Under the pieces are notes generated by a model. That model was not told the origin of the DNA. It searched no databases and was given only the letters and a program-made list of their open reading frames with translations. The position numbers and the translations under genes were made by a program. A stretch of 55,289 bases of DNA from Pseudomonadota bacterium (lineage in GTDB: Bacteria; Tectomicrobia; Entotheonellia; Entotheonellales; Entotheonellaceae), in assembly GCA_005777235.1 (NCBI GenBank), contig SXND01000262.1:1-55289 (forward strand), given 5' to 3'. Positions within the stretch are counted from its first letter, which is position 1, and each line of letters opens with the position of its first letter. Shown piece after piece: positions 44,285 through 53,348 of this stretch.

Positions 44285-45160
44285 ATGCAGAGTATGACGG
44301 GCTATGGCCGTAGCGAAGTGCGTCATGCCGACGTCGCCTTTACCGTCGAGGCGCGCTCGGTCAACCACCGTTACCTGGACGTGTCCATCCGCCTACCACG
44401 GCTCTATACGCCACTGGAAGCACGCATGAAACAGCGTGTTAGCGCCTATTTCGCCCGTGGACATATTGACATCACCCTCGCCTACCAGGACAGTGCTACG
44501 ACCCGCCGTGCCCTGTCGCTCGATCCCACGCTGGCACAGCAGTATTTTGACGCGCTCCAACATCTCCAGAAGCTCCTGCGTCTGCCAGGCACGATTGACT
44601 TGAGTATGCTCGCCAGCTTGCGCGACATCTTTCGCGTGGAAGAGGCGTCTCCTGATGTCGAAAACGACTGGGAGAGTATTGCACAAGGACTGGATGACGC
44701 CCTGCAGGCGTTGCAGCAGATGCGGCGTCAAGAGGGCGAGGTCTTGATCCGCGATTTTCAGATGCGCGTGCAGACCATGGCGCAGGAAATTCAGACCATT
44801 CGCCAACGCGTCCCCGAGGTAGTGGTGGAATACCGCACACGGCTTGAGCAGCGGGTCAAAGATCTCTTTGCGCAGTTTGAACTCGACCCAGCCCGTATCG
44901 CCCAGGAGGCCATCCTGTTTGCCGAGCGCGCCGATATCACTGAGGAACTGACGCGACTCGAAGCCCATTTGCAGGCCTTCACGCGCTTGCTCGCTTCTTC
45001 GGAAGCCGTGGGGCGTAAAATCGACTTCCTGGTGCAGGAGATGAATCGCGAAATCAACACTATTGGCTCCAAAAGCAACGACACGGCCATTGCCCATAGT
45101 GTCGTCGAGCTCAAGAGCGAACTCGAACGTATGCGTGAGCAAATCCAGAACATTGAGTGA
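44285..45160 (+). CDS. YicC-family endoribonuclease
   Basis: A 291-residue YicC/YloC protein. It has the family N terminus MQSMTGYGRSEV, then VEARSVNHRYLDVSIRLPR, and the C-terminal DUF1732 region with EAILFAERADITEELTRLEAHL and GRKIDFLVQEMNREINTIGSKS. YicC of E. coli and YloC of Bacillus are hexameric endoribonucleases affecting sRNA and mRNA decay. ATG 44285 has AAAGGA before it. It precedes gmk, the order seen in many bacteria. Confidence 0.92.
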   Translation: MQSMTGYGRSEVRHADVAFTVEARSVNHRYLDVSIRLPRLYTPLEARMKQRVSAYFARGHIDITLAYQDSATTRRALSLDPTLAQQYFDALQHLQKLLRLPGTIDLSMLASLRDIFRVEEASPDVENDWESIAQGLDDALQALQQMRRQEGEVLIRDFQMRVQTMAQEIQTIRQRVPEVVVEYRTRLEQRVKDLFAQFELDPARIAQEAILFAERADITEELTRLEAHLQAFTRLLASSEAVGRKIDFLVQEMNREINTIGSKSNDTAIAHSVVELKSELERMREQIQNIE

Positions 45161-45177
45161 TCTCGCTGAGGACTACC

Positions 45178-45825
45178 ATGCCGCAGACAGTCGTTGAGCC
45201 GCTGGCGGGGTCGCCCCGTCCGGGTATTGTGTTCGTGCTCTCCGCCCCGTCCGGGACCGGCAAAACGTCCATAAGCCAAGCGATTATGGGACGGATGCCG
45301 GATGTGGTACGAGTCGTCACTTGCACAACGCGTGCCCCGCGTCCTGGCGAGGACAATGGACACGCCTACCATTTTCTAACCCGTGAGGCCTTTGAACAGG
45401 CCATCACGACGGGCGATTTTTTAGAGTGGGCCTCCTTTAATGGCCAATTATATGGTACCTTGCGGCAATCCGTGGCGACAACGACAGCTGCTGGGAACGA
45501 TGTCTTGTTGGTGATTGATGTCAAAGGCGTGGCGCAGCACCGTGCCGCCGGGATGGATGCGGTGTTTATTTTTGTCCTCCCACCCTCCTGGGATGTGCTC
45601 GCCCAGCGTTTGCACATCCGTGCAGCGGATCATGCCGACGTGCAGGCGCAGCGGCTGGCCATTGCACGGGAAGAAGTCCACAACTATACTGCGTATGATT
45701 ACGTGGTGATCAATGATCGGCTTGACGAGGCCGTGGCGGCCGTGCAAGCCATTATCATCGCAGAGCGCCAGCGTACCACACGACTTGGGCTGGCGTGCCT
45801 GGCCCCCCTCCTGACGCCGTCGTAG
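45178..45825 (+). CDS. gmk: Guanylate kinase
   Basis: A 215-residue kinase that phosphorylates GMP to GDP. It has the P-loop SAPSGTGKTSIS, the GMP-binding TTRAPRPGEDNGHAYHFLT and the conserved LEWASFNGQLYGTL. A GTG at 45157 overlapping the yicC stop is an alternative start; ATG 45178 has GAGGA nearby and gives the usual N terminus. The C-terminal 30 residues are somewhat hydrophobic and poorly conserved. It lies between yicC and coaBC; rpoZ, commonly found here, is absent. Confidence 0.95.
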   Translation: MPQTVVEPLAGSPRPGIVFVLSAPSGTGKTSISQAIMGRMPDVVRVVTCTTRAPRPGEDNGHAYHFLTREAFEQAITTGDFLEWASFNGQLYGTLRQSVATTTAAGNDVLLVIDVKGVAQHRAAGMDAVFIFVLPPSWDVLAQRLHIRAADHADVQAQRLAIAREEVHNYTAYDYVVINDRLDEAVAAVQAIIIAERQRTTRLGLACLAPLLTPS

Positions 45826-45839
45826 AGAAAGGGTACGCC

Positions 45840-47063
45840 ATGCTCGACCACACTACCGTGCTGTTAGGGGCGGGCGGCGGCCCGCTTACTTGGGTTGCCG
45901 TCGATGTGCTGCGGGCTTTGCAACGCGCTGGTGCGCAGGTCCGTGTCATTTTAAGTCCTGAGACCGAGACATTCATCCCGGCCTTGACGTTCCAAGCCCT
46001 GACTAATGGAGACGTCATCCCTGCCGATGCTCTGTACGGGACCATCGTTGGGGAGGATTTTCGGCCTCTGAGTGCGTGGGTGGCAGATTGTGCGGCGCTT
46101 GTCGTGGTGCCCGCCACGCCGGCGTTCCTGGCCCGCGCCGCGGCAGGCTGTGCGGACGACGCGTTGGTGCGTGCCCTGCTCCTGCATCGTGGTCCCACCG
46201 TGCTAGCGTATCCTGGGCAGGCGGCGGTGTATCAGCACCCCCTGGTGCAGGCCAATCTGCAGCGCTTGCGGGCGGTTGGGATACAGCTCTATGACGCGGG
46301 TGTGCCCGGCCCAACAGAGACTACAGATGACATCACGTGGGCGCTGGAAGCGCAGCCGATTGTCGAGAGGGTAGCCGAGTGTTTGCAGCAAACGCGTGAA
46401 CTGGCTGGGAAGACGGTGATCATTACGGCAGGCCCGACCCAGGAACCCATTGATCCGGTACGGCACATCTCCAACCGTGCCTCGGGGAAAACCGGCTTTG
46501 CCTTAGCCGAGGCGGCACGCCGACGCGGGGCTCGGGTCATTCTCGTCACCGGGCCCACCCATCTTGAAGCACCAGCAGGGGTCACCTGCCTCCGTATCCA
46601 GACGGCTCTGGAGATGCGACAGGCGGTGCTTGACCATTACGACAGCGCGGATGTGGTCATTAAAACCGCCGCGGTGGCGGATTTCCGGCCCACCGTCATA
46701 GCCCAAGATAAAGTCAAAAAAGATGTGGCATCCTTGAGCATTGCCCTCGAACGCAACCCGGACATTCTGGCGGAACTGGGAGCGCGCAAAGGGCAGCGGG
46801 TGCTGGTCGGGTTTGCGGCGGAAACCCAGGACTTACTGGCCAATGCCGCGCAGAAAGTCCGCAGCAAGCATCTGGATTTTATCATTGCCAATGACATCAG
46901 TAATCCAAGCCTGGGCTTTGCCAGTGATGACAATCAAGTCCATATATTGGATGCCGCTGGGCACATCGAAACCTTGCCGACCATGGCAAAAGTCCACCTG
47001 GCAGATTACATCCTGGATCGCGTGCAAACCGTCCTGGCGCAGCGTTCCAGAGGTGCCGTATGA
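45840..47063 (+). CDS. coaBC: CoaBC with intact synthetase and degenerate decarboxylase domain
   Basis: A 407-residue bifunctional-type protein of coenzyme A synthesis. The C-terminal CoaB half (phosphopantothenoylcysteine synthetase) is well conserved: ITAGPTQEPIDPVRHISNRA, SGKTG, KTAAVADFRP with KVKKD, and LVGFAAET. The N-terminal flavodoxin-like CoaC half keeps its overall fold (VLLGAGGGPLTWVAVDVLRAL, VVVPATPAFLARAAAG). It has lost the catalytic His (FRPLSAW where HI-L-W is usual), the PxMN motif (AYPGQ) and the Cys-containing ACGxxGxGRM loop. It should therefore make phosphopantothenoylcysteine but not decarboxylate it. ATG 45840 is supported by AAAGGG. It overlaps the next gene. Confidence 0.88.
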   Translation: MLDHTTVLLGAGGGPLTWVAVDVLRALQRAGAQVRVILSPETETFIPALTFQALTNGDVIPADALYGTIVGEDFRPLSAWVADCAALVVVPATPAFLARAAAGCADDALVRALLLHRGPTVLAYPGQAAVYQHPLVQANLQRLRAVGIQLYDAGVPGPTETTDDITWALEAQPIVERVAECLQQTRELAGKTVIITAGPTQEPIDPVRHISNRASGKTGFALAEAARRRGARVILVTGPTHLEAPAGVTCLRIQTALEMRQAVLDHYDSADVVIKTAAVADFRPTVIAQDKVKKDVASLSIALERNPDILAELGARKGQRVLVGFAAETQDLLANAAQKVRSKHLDFIIANDISNPSLGFASDDNQVHILDAAGHIETLPTMAKVHLADYILDRVQTVLAQRSRGAV

Positions 47064-47938
47064 GCGAGGGAAGTACCAGTGCCGCGCTGGCTGCCGTGCA
47101 GTCGTATGTACGGTATCTCCAACGCCTTGGGGTGACTGAGTTACCCATCACTTTGACACGGCTCCCGCTCGTCGCCGTAGACACGTCTCCATCCGTGCCG
47201 GTGCCCTCTGCCACGCCTAGCCACGTGCCGGTGTCCTCTGTCACGCCTAGCCACGTGCCGGTGTCCTCTGTCACGCCTAGCCACGTGTCGCCACCTGTGC
47301 CTACCATGTGGGCCTCGCCTCCCCCCGTCCCAGACCGCCACAGCGCGGTCCCCGACGCAGCGACAGCCCCCGCAGCCTCCCCGGCGGTACGCCTGGCACA
47401 ACTCGCGGCCTCGGTGCGCGATTGTCGGCAGTGTCGCCTGCATACCGGGCGCACCCAGGTGGTCTTTGGGAGTGGTGATGCCCAGGCAGCTCTGGTCTTC
47501 GTGGGGGAAGCACCAGGATATGAAGAGGATCGCGCCGGCGAGCCGTTCGTGGGGGCTTCCGGGCAACTGCTGACGCGCATTATTACGGCGATGGGACTGA
47601 CGCGTGACCAGGTGTACATCCTGAATGTCATTAAGTGCCGTCCGCCCCACAACCGCAACCCCCAACCCGATGAGATCGCCGCTTGTCAGCCACTGTGGGA
47701 AGCCCAGTTGGCGTGCCTGCAGCCAAAAATTCTGTGTGCGCTGGGCACATTTGCGGCCCGAACCCTCTTGCACACCGAGGAAACCATCTCGCAATTGCGC
47801 GGGCGTTTTCACATGCGAGGCGTGCTCCAGGTCATGCCGACATATCACCCGGCGTATGTGCTGCGGAATCCCCAGGCGAGACGCGCCGTGTGGGAAGATA
47901 TGCAGCTGATCCAACAGGCGTTGGGCGTACGCTCCTAA
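47060..47938 (+). CDS. Type 4 uracil-DNA glycosylase (Fe-S)
   Basis: A 292-residue enzyme that excises uracil from DNA. The catalytic half (from about residue 110) has the family 4 motif FVGEAPGYEEDRAGEPFVG, the downstream MPTYHPAYVLRNP motif, and Cys pairs for a [4Fe-4S] cluster (DCRQCRL and two further Cys around VIKCRPP and CLQPKILCALG). The first 105 residues form a low-complexity linker with a 30-base tandem repeat. ATG 47060 overlaps the coaBC stop (ATGA). The N-terminal extension is unusual for this family. Confidence 0.9.
   Translation: MSEGSTSAALAAVQSYVRYLQRLGVTELPITLTRLPLVAVDTSPSVPVPSATPSHVPVSSVTPSHVPVSSVTPSHVSPPVPTMWASPPPVPDRHSAVPDAATAPAASPAVRLAQLAASVRDCRQCRLHTGRTQVVFGSGDAQAALVFVGEAPGYEEDRAGEPFVGASGQLLTRIITAMGLTRDQVYILNVIKCRPPHNRNPQPDEIAACQPLWEAQLACLQPKILCALGTFAARTLLHTEETISQLRGRFHMRGVLQVMPTYHPAYVLRNPQARRAVWEDMQLIQQALGVRS
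47195..47284 (+). repeat. Three tandem 30-base repeats inside UDG gene
   Basis: Copies at 47195-47224, 47225-47254 and 47255-47284, the last two identical and the first differing by two bases. They encode a repeated VPVSSVTPSH unit in the N-terminal linker. Such repeats expand and contract by slippage. It is not a CRISPR array: units adjoin without spacers. Confidence 0.9.
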
Positions 47939-48058
47939 CGTCGCCGAGCGCCTGAGGTCCGTCGGATGTCCGGGGTTTGTGGCCACAGTCCTTGACAAGT
48001 CGCCCTGCCGGGTCGTCGTCCGACCGACGGGACAGATAGCCTGTAGAACCGAGTCGTT
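47939..48058. other. Spacer before PBP1A gene
   Basis: 120 bases. No T-rich terminator is visible. A TTGACA at 47991-47996 with no good -10 is present, so a promoter is possible but unproven. Confidence 0.3.
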
Positions 48059-50557
48059 ATGCCACCACAACGTGATATTGAAGCCGAGCTTGATGCGTTT
48101 CTGGGACAGGCACGCCCGCAGCGCCATTGGGTGCGCTGGGTGCTCGTGACGTTCAGTGTGCTGTTCCTGCTGGTGGTCGCCAGCGCCGTGGGCGTGGGCT
48201 ATCACTTCTATCAGAAATTTGCGGCGGATTTACCCCCGGTCACCGAGTTAGAACATTACCAGCCGAGTCTGATCACCAAAGTCTACGATCGTTACGGCGA
48301 ACTCATTGCCGATTTCTTCATTGAGAAACGCATCCTCGTCCCTTTAGCGGATATCCCATGGCACGTGCGCCAGGCCACGATTGCCACGGAAGACCGACGT
48401 TTTCATGAGCATAGTGGCGTGGACACGTGGGGTATCTTGCGGGCCATGTGGGTGAATATGCAGGCCGGCAGCACACGCGAAGGGGCCAGTACCATTACGC
48501 AGCAGGTGGCCCGCACGCTCTTTCTCAACCGGGATCGGACGATGAGCCGGAAAATCCGTGAAGCCCTCCTCGCCCTACGTATTGAAGAGCACTATAGCAA
48601 AGACCAGATCCTGGAAATTTACCTGAATCAGATTTTCTACGGACATAATGCGTATGGCATTGAGGCGGCCGCCCAGCTCTACTTTGGCAAATCTGCCAAA
48701 GATCTCAGCCTCGGGGAGGGAGCACTGATTGCGGGTTTGCCGCCGTCCCCCAATACGTATTCCCCTCTGAAAAACTTCCGTCGTAGTCTGCAGCGCCGTG
48801 ACCATGTCCTCAACCGCATGGCGGAAGCCAAGTATCTGACTCTCGAGCAAGTGGAAGCGGCCCAACGCGAGCCTATTGTCGTGGCGCCCCCGCCGCAGCG
48901 CGTCCACAAAGCCTTCTATTTTGTCGAATACGTGCGGCAGTATCTCGAAGAAAAATATGGGCCGACAGCATTGTACCGGGGCGGTTTCTCGGTCGAGACG
49001 ACCCTGGACATGGGATTGCAACAACTGGCCGAAGCCACGCTGCAACGGCATCTCGTCGTACTCGACAAGCAGGATGGCGTGTACCAGGGCCCCATCCGGC
49101 GTGTCGAGTTCACCGGCAAGCCGGCAGAAGATGAGAAGATGGTCGCCGCGATCACCATGCCCACGCCTGGGGAGACGACCATCGCTGAAGGCGAACGCTT
49201 GATCGGGGTGATTCAATCCGTGCGCGATACCGGGGCAACCGTCTTCATCAAGAACAGCAAGGGCTTCCTCCCACCGTCAGGATATGCCTGGGTACGGCAG
49301 ATTGACCCGGAGCTGAGCGCGGAACTCCGGCGGCGCCTGCTCCGCACTGGGGACGTCATCCAGGTCCGGGTCGCCAAAGTGGACCCCAAGAGCAAAATGC
49401 CGACCCTGACTTTAGAACAGGATCCGCTGGTGCAGGGGGCGCTCCTGACCATGGACGTGGGGAGTGGCCATGTCCTCGCCATGGTGGGTGGCTATGATTT
49501 TGCCAAAAGCCAATTCAACCGGGCCGCGCAGGCGCAACGCCAGCCTGGCTCAGCCTTAAAGCCTTTGTTATACGCTGCGGGGTTGGAGGCCGGCTTGACA
49601 CCGGCCTCCATGCTCCTGGATGCCCCTCTCACGGAGGATATCCTCGGGGCGAAAGGTTGGCGCCCGGAGAACTACGATGGCAAGTATCATGGCCCTGTCA
49701 GCATGCGGGCGTCCCTGACCCATTCGCGGAATCTACCCACGGTGCGCCTGCTCGACACGGTGGGGATGCCGACCGCCTGCGCCACTTTGAAACGCCTGGG
49801 TCTTACGAGTCCGTTTCAGTGCCGACCCTCCATAGCCTTGGGAGCGGTGGGTATCACATTGATGGAACTGACCGCGAGTTATGGCACGTTCGCCAATGGC
49901 GGCATTTACAATGAGCCCATTGTCATTACGAAGATTGTGGATCGTAAGGGCGATGTGCTCCTGGGCCGTTTCCAAGAGTCGCAGCAAGCCACCAGTCCAG
50001 AACATGCCTACATCATGACGAGCATGATGCGCAGTGTGATCCAACACGGGACGGCCAAGGCGCTGCGCGTCCTGGAACGCCCTGCCGCTGGCAAGACCGG
50101 CACCACCAACGATTATCACGATGCCTGGTTCGTGGGGTATACCCCAGAGTTCGTCACCGGGGTCTGGGTAGGCCGAGATGACAACGAATCCCTCGGCTAT
50201 GGTGCAACTGGCGGCAAGATGGCGGCGCCTATCTGGCTGGATTTTATGCAAGCGGCGTTGAAAGATCGGCCCATCACCGATTTCCCGATCCCCCCCGGTA
50301 TACGCTTTGTGCGCCTGAATGGGAAAGGCGCCAATCCGCCCGCGGTGGAGACCCTGGGGGATAGCCATGTATTCTTTGAGGTGTTCGTGGATGGTAGCCA
50401 GCCACTGGGCACCACGAAAAAAACCGTCTCCTCGCTGCCGCGCAAGCCTAAACCACGTCCGGTGGTGCCCGCCACTCGACCAGAGTTGCCTCATCGGCAA
50501 GATCGGCTACGAGATCTGGATCGCCTTGATCGGGAAGCACGCACCACGACGCCGTAG
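48059..50557 (+). CDS. Class A penicillin-binding protein 1A
   Basis: An 832-residue bifunctional peptidoglycan synthase. A single N-terminal membrane anchor (WVLVTFSVLFLLVVASAVGV) precedes the GT51 glycosyltransferase domain (EDRRFHEHSGVDTWGI, GASTITQQVARTLFLNRD) and the transpeptidase domain, which has SALKPLLY (SxxK), SRNLPT (SxN) and AGKTGTTNDYHDAWFVGYT (KTG). An OB-like insertion of the PBP1A type lies between the two domains (about 340-460). It polymerises and crosslinks glycan strands outside the inner membrane. The C-terminal tail is basic and Pro-rich. Confidence 0.95.
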   Translation: MPPQRDIEAELDAFLGQARPQRHWVRWVLVTFSVLFLLVVASAVGVGYHFYQKFAADLPPVTELEHYQPSLITKVYDRYGELIADFFIEKRILVPLADIPWHVRQATIATEDRRFHEHSGVDTWGILRAMWVNMQAGSTREGASTITQQVARTLFLNRDRTMSRKIREALLALRIEEHYSKDQILEIYLNQIFYGHNAYGIEAAAQLYFGKSAKDLSLGEGALIAGLPPSPNTYSPLKNFRRSLQRRDHVLNRMAEAKYLTLEQVEAAQREPIVVAPPPQRVHKAFYFVEYVRQYLEEKYGPTALYRGGFSVETTLDMGLQQLAEATLQRHLVVLDKQDGVYQGPIRRVEFTGKPAEDEKMVAAITMPTPGETTIAEGERLIGVIQSVRDTGATVFIKNSKGFLPPSGYAWVRQIDPELSAELRRRLLRTGDVIQVRVAKVDPKSKMPTLTLEQDPLVQGALLTMDVGSGHVLAMVGGYDFAKSQFNRAAQAQRQPGSALKPLLYAAGLEAGLTPASMLLDAPLTEDILGAKGWRPENYDGKYHGPVSMRASLTHSRNLPTVRLLDTVGMPTACATLKRLGLTSPFQCRPSIALGAVGITLMELTASYGTFANGGIYNEPIVITKIVDRKGDVLLGRFQESQQATSPEHAYIMTSMMRSVIQHGTAKALRVLERPAAGKTGTTNDYHDAWFVGYTPEFVTGVWVGRDDNESLGYGATGGKMAAPIWLDFMQAALKDRPITDFPIPPGIRFVRLNGKGANPPAVETLGDSHVFFEVFVDGSQPLGTTKKTVSSLPRKPKPRPVVPATRPELPHRQDRLRDLDRLDREARTTTP

Positions 50558-50570
50558 CGACGCCGTCGCT
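50556..50570 (+). terminator. Short hairpin after PBP1A gene
   Basis: AGCGAC-GCC-GTCGCT forms a perfect 6-bp stem overlapping the stop codon. There is no T-run after it, so termination is unlikely to be strong. Confidence 0.25.
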
Positions 50571-50646
50571 TAGCGTGTCACCCCCCCGGTGGCGCGCTCC
50601 ATGCAGGCCCACGACAGGCCAGTGCCACAGGAGTGCCAACCTCAGC

Positions 50647-52404
50647 ATGAAACCCTCGCTCAAGGCGCAAGGATTTGTCCGCACGCCCCCGTGTATTGCG
50701 ACATTGTTGGTTCACTGGGCGCTACGCACGCCGACCGACCATGTCTTAGATGCCGGGTTTGGTGAAGGCATTTTTTTGCTCGAAAGCACCAAACAGCTCC
50801 TGGCGCTGGGGGCCACAGCTCAGCATCTTGGCATGCAACTCCACGGGGTAGACTCACACCCTGAGGCGGTGCAGAGCCTGCAACAGACGTTTCGGACCGC
50901 CGGCCTACTCACCGCGTTTCCCGGCGTGCACACTGGCGATTTCTTTGCCACTGATTTCCCGCCAGTCGATGTACTCATCGGGAATCCTCCCTACGTACGA
51001 CGCTGGTGGCAACAAGACGTGGATGCCCTGCAAGTCATCGCGGGGCAGGTGGAGGAGGCACGCGCATTCTCCCGTCTCACGGATCTAGCGTGCTACTTTA
51101 TCCTCTATGGCGCCCGTTTTCTGAAGCCGGGTGGCCGCTTGGCCCTGATCGTCTCCGATAGCTGCCTGGACATGCGCTATGGTACTGCCTTTAAGGAGTA
51201 TTTGTTACGCACGTTCCATGTCCGTGGCCTGTTGGGGTTCCAAGCGCAAGTCTTTCCAGATGTGCTGGTGCGTCCGGTCGTCATTCTGGCCGAAAAACGT
51301 GCCGCCCCCGCCACAACGGTGGCAGGCGAGCGTGTGGCCTTTGTATCGCTCAATGGCTGTCTTCCCGCCACCCTCCCGGCAGATCCGTGCCATCTCTTGA
51401 CGGACACGCAGCAGGAGGTCTCCGGCCGGATCGTCCCCCTGACGGCGTTGTATCCAGCCCAGCAGTGGACGCCCTTGCTCTACGCGCCGCAGGTGTACAG
51501 CGAACTGGCGCAGCATCCAGGCCTGACAACCCTGGCCACGCTGGCACAGGTCCGCCTTGGCCTGCAATCGTTTGCCAAGATGTTTTATATTGTGCCGCGA
51601 GAGGTGCAAGAACGCTGGGGGCTCGAAGCACGCTGGCTGCTGCCGTTCATGATGTCGCCAAAAGACGTGGACGCGCCGTGTCTGAGCCCGGGCACAGCAA
51701 TCCGTCATTACATTCTGGCCTGTGCCGCTTCGAAGAGCCAACTGGCGGGCACGCACCTGCTGGAGTATATCTGTTACTGGGAACAACAAACGCTGAACCC
51801 GCGTGGTCTGTCCCGACCCGTGATCGGCGTCCAGAACCTTCCACGGGTTGGCAGGACACGCCGCACCCCATGGTACAGCCTGATGCGCGATCTCACCCGA
51901 CGTGGGACGGCGCCCATTCTGCTGCCGCGTCGTATTTACCAGCATTATCAAGCGGTGTGGAATCAGGCGGCCTGGGTCGCGGGAGAAAATTTTATCGAAG
52001 TGACCCCCCAGCCGCACGTGCCTCTCCTACCCTTGCTCGCCGTGCTCAATGCTGGCACCACCGAAATGGCGCTACGTGCCAGTGCACACGTCTATGGGGG
52101 TGGGGTCTACAATCTCAGCCCCGGCAGTGTCGGCGCAGTGCCGGTGGTGGATGTGCGGCAGCTCTCCTCTACGACGCTGCAGCGCCTTGAAAAGGCCTAC
52201 CGTCACTTCCTGCAAACGGGCGGCACCAAGCGTCTGGCCCTCGACACCGCGGTCCTCAACGCCCTGGCTCTTCCAAGACCCTTGCTCACGACCGTACAGG
52301 CGGCCCTCGCCCATATGCAAGAGCTGTCAAGCGCCGTGCAAACGCCGATGCGAGTGCAGGCTGGTACCGACAGGGGCTGCCCCGAGGAGTGCACACGGCG
52401 ATGA
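50647..52404 (+). CDS. Type II N6-adenine DNA methyltransferase
   Basis: A 585-residue DNA methyltransferase. SAM motif I is in HVLDAGFGEGIFLLES, the acidic motif II near LHGVDSHPEAV, and catalytic motif IV is LIGNPPYVRRW (NPPY, adenine-N6 type). The C-terminal half should hold the target-recognition region. Its architecture matches methyltransferases of PstI/BsuBI systems. The stop overlaps the start of the restriction gene (ATGA), so the pair is coupled. ATG 50647 gives the usual short N terminus before motif X (GFVRTPPCIATLL); a frame back to 50575 is less likely. Confidence 0.9.
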   Translation: MKPSLKAQGFVRTPPCIATLLVHWALRTPTDHVLDAGFGEGIFLLESTKQLLALGATAQHLGMQLHGVDSHPEAVQSLQQTFRTAGLLTAFPGVHTGDFFATDFPPVDVLIGNPPYVRRWWQQDVDALQVIAGQVEEARAFSRLTDLACYFILYGARFLKPGGRLALIVSDSCLDMRYGTAFKEYLLRTFHVRGLLGFQAQVFPDVLVRPVVILAEKRAAPATTVAGERVAFVSLNGCLPATLPADPCHLLTDTQQEVSGRIVPLTALYPAQQWTPLLYAPQVYSELAQHPGLTTLATLAQVRLGLQSFAKMFYIVPREVQERWGLEARWLLPFMMSPKDVDAPCLSPGTAIRHYILACAASKSQLAGTHLLEYICYWEQQTLNPRGLSRPVIGVQNLPRVGRTRRTPWYSLMRDLTRRGTAPILLPRRIYQHYQAVWNQAAWVAGENFIEVTPQPHVPLLPLLAVLNAGTTEMALRASAHVYGGGVYNLSPGSVGAVPVVDVRQLSSTTLQRLEKAYRHFLQTGGTKRLALDTAVLNALALPRPLLTTVQAALAHMQELSSAVQTPMRVQAGTDRGCPEECTRR

Positions 52405-53348
52405 TCCTAGCAGACGGCGAGGACTGCAGACTGGACGTCGATGAAGTGAAGGTGCTGCTCCGCCAGCTCGGGGTGGACCGCCGTCTGATTACCGACCAGA
52501 GTGCCATCTGCCTGCTTGCTTTGGCCGATGGCGTCGAGCGGGCTGGCCTCCTCCCAGGAAAGAGGCATCTACGCGATGGGGCCCGTATTCACGACATCAT
52601 TGCGTTCGCCCGTCACACCTGTGGCCGCGCCGTGGCCGAAAATACGCGGGAATCCTACCGTAAGCTCTCCCTCACGCCCTTGTGCGAGGCGGGGTTGGTG
52701 GTGCGTCATCAGCTGAGCACCAACGATCCGAAAACGTTTTACCGTCTGCATCCAGCCATGCTACGTCTCTTGACCTGTTCCGCCCCGTTGGCACGCCGCT
52801 GGCTGGCGCAAGAGCTGTCCGGCGGACTACCACCGAGTGACCTGTACCCGCCACAGCGCTGTGGCCGTGATATTGCCGTCAATGTGGGGCAGCCGCAGCC
52901 GTATGTCCTCAGCCCTGGCACCCACAGTCGGCTCGCCGCTGACGTCGTGGAGGTCTATGCCCCGCGCTTTCTCGCGTGTCCACGGGTGGTCTACCTCGGG
53001 GATACCCGCCATAAAGGTGGATACCAACAGCGCGATGTGATGCGGGAGCTCAATCTCCCCATTCACGTGACCACGAGCCTGCCGGATGTCATTTTACTGT
53101 GTGAACGTGAGCGTCACCTTGTGGTGGTGGAAGTGGTCGCCAGCAGCGGCCCGATTTCTCCGGCGCGTCTCGTCCAACTCCAGCAGCTGGTGCACCAGGC
53201 CTACATCCTGGGATACCATCCGCGCTATCTCAGCGCTTTTCCCTCACGCCGCGTGCTGCGCCGCTTTGTTGAAGCCATTGCCTGGGGTACCCAGGCGTGG
53301 ATCGCCGAGGAGGCCGCACAGGTGATTAGTTTTGGCACGCTGGCGTAA
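52401..53348 (+). CDS. PstI/BsuBI-family restriction endonuclease
   Basis: A 315-residue type II restriction enzyme. An N-terminal winged-helix-like region (RLDVDEVKVLLRQLGVDRR and on) precedes the BsuBI/PstI catalytic domain (PF06616). That domain shows LSPGTHSRLAADVVEVYAPR, VYLGDTRHKGGYQ, LPDVILL and LVVVEVVASSGPISPARL. These contain the PD-(D/E)xK-type acidic residues. PstI and BsuBI cut CTGCAG, and this specificity is likely but not certain. ATG 52401 overlaps the methyltransferase stop; GTG 52389 is an alternative. The enzyme looks intact. Confidence 0.9.
   Translation: MILADGEDCRLDVDEVKVLLRQLGVDRRLITDQSAICLLALADGVERAGLLPGKRHLRDGARIHDIIAFARHTCGRAVAENTRESYRKLSLTPLCEAGLVVRHQLSTNDPKTFYRLHPAMLRLLTCSAPLARRWLAQELSGGLPPSDLYPPQRCGRDIAVNVGQPQPYVLSPGTHSRLAADVVEVYAPRFLACPRVVYLGDTRHKGGYQQRDVMRELNLPIHVTTSLPDVILLCERERHLVVVEVVASSGPISPARLVQLQQLVHQAYILGYHPRYLSAFPSRRVLRRFVEAIAWGTQAWIAEEAAQVISFGTLA

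Noticed and set aside
47195-47284. Possible CRISPR array
   Set aside because: The repeat units are contiguous, lie in frame inside a gene and have no spacers.
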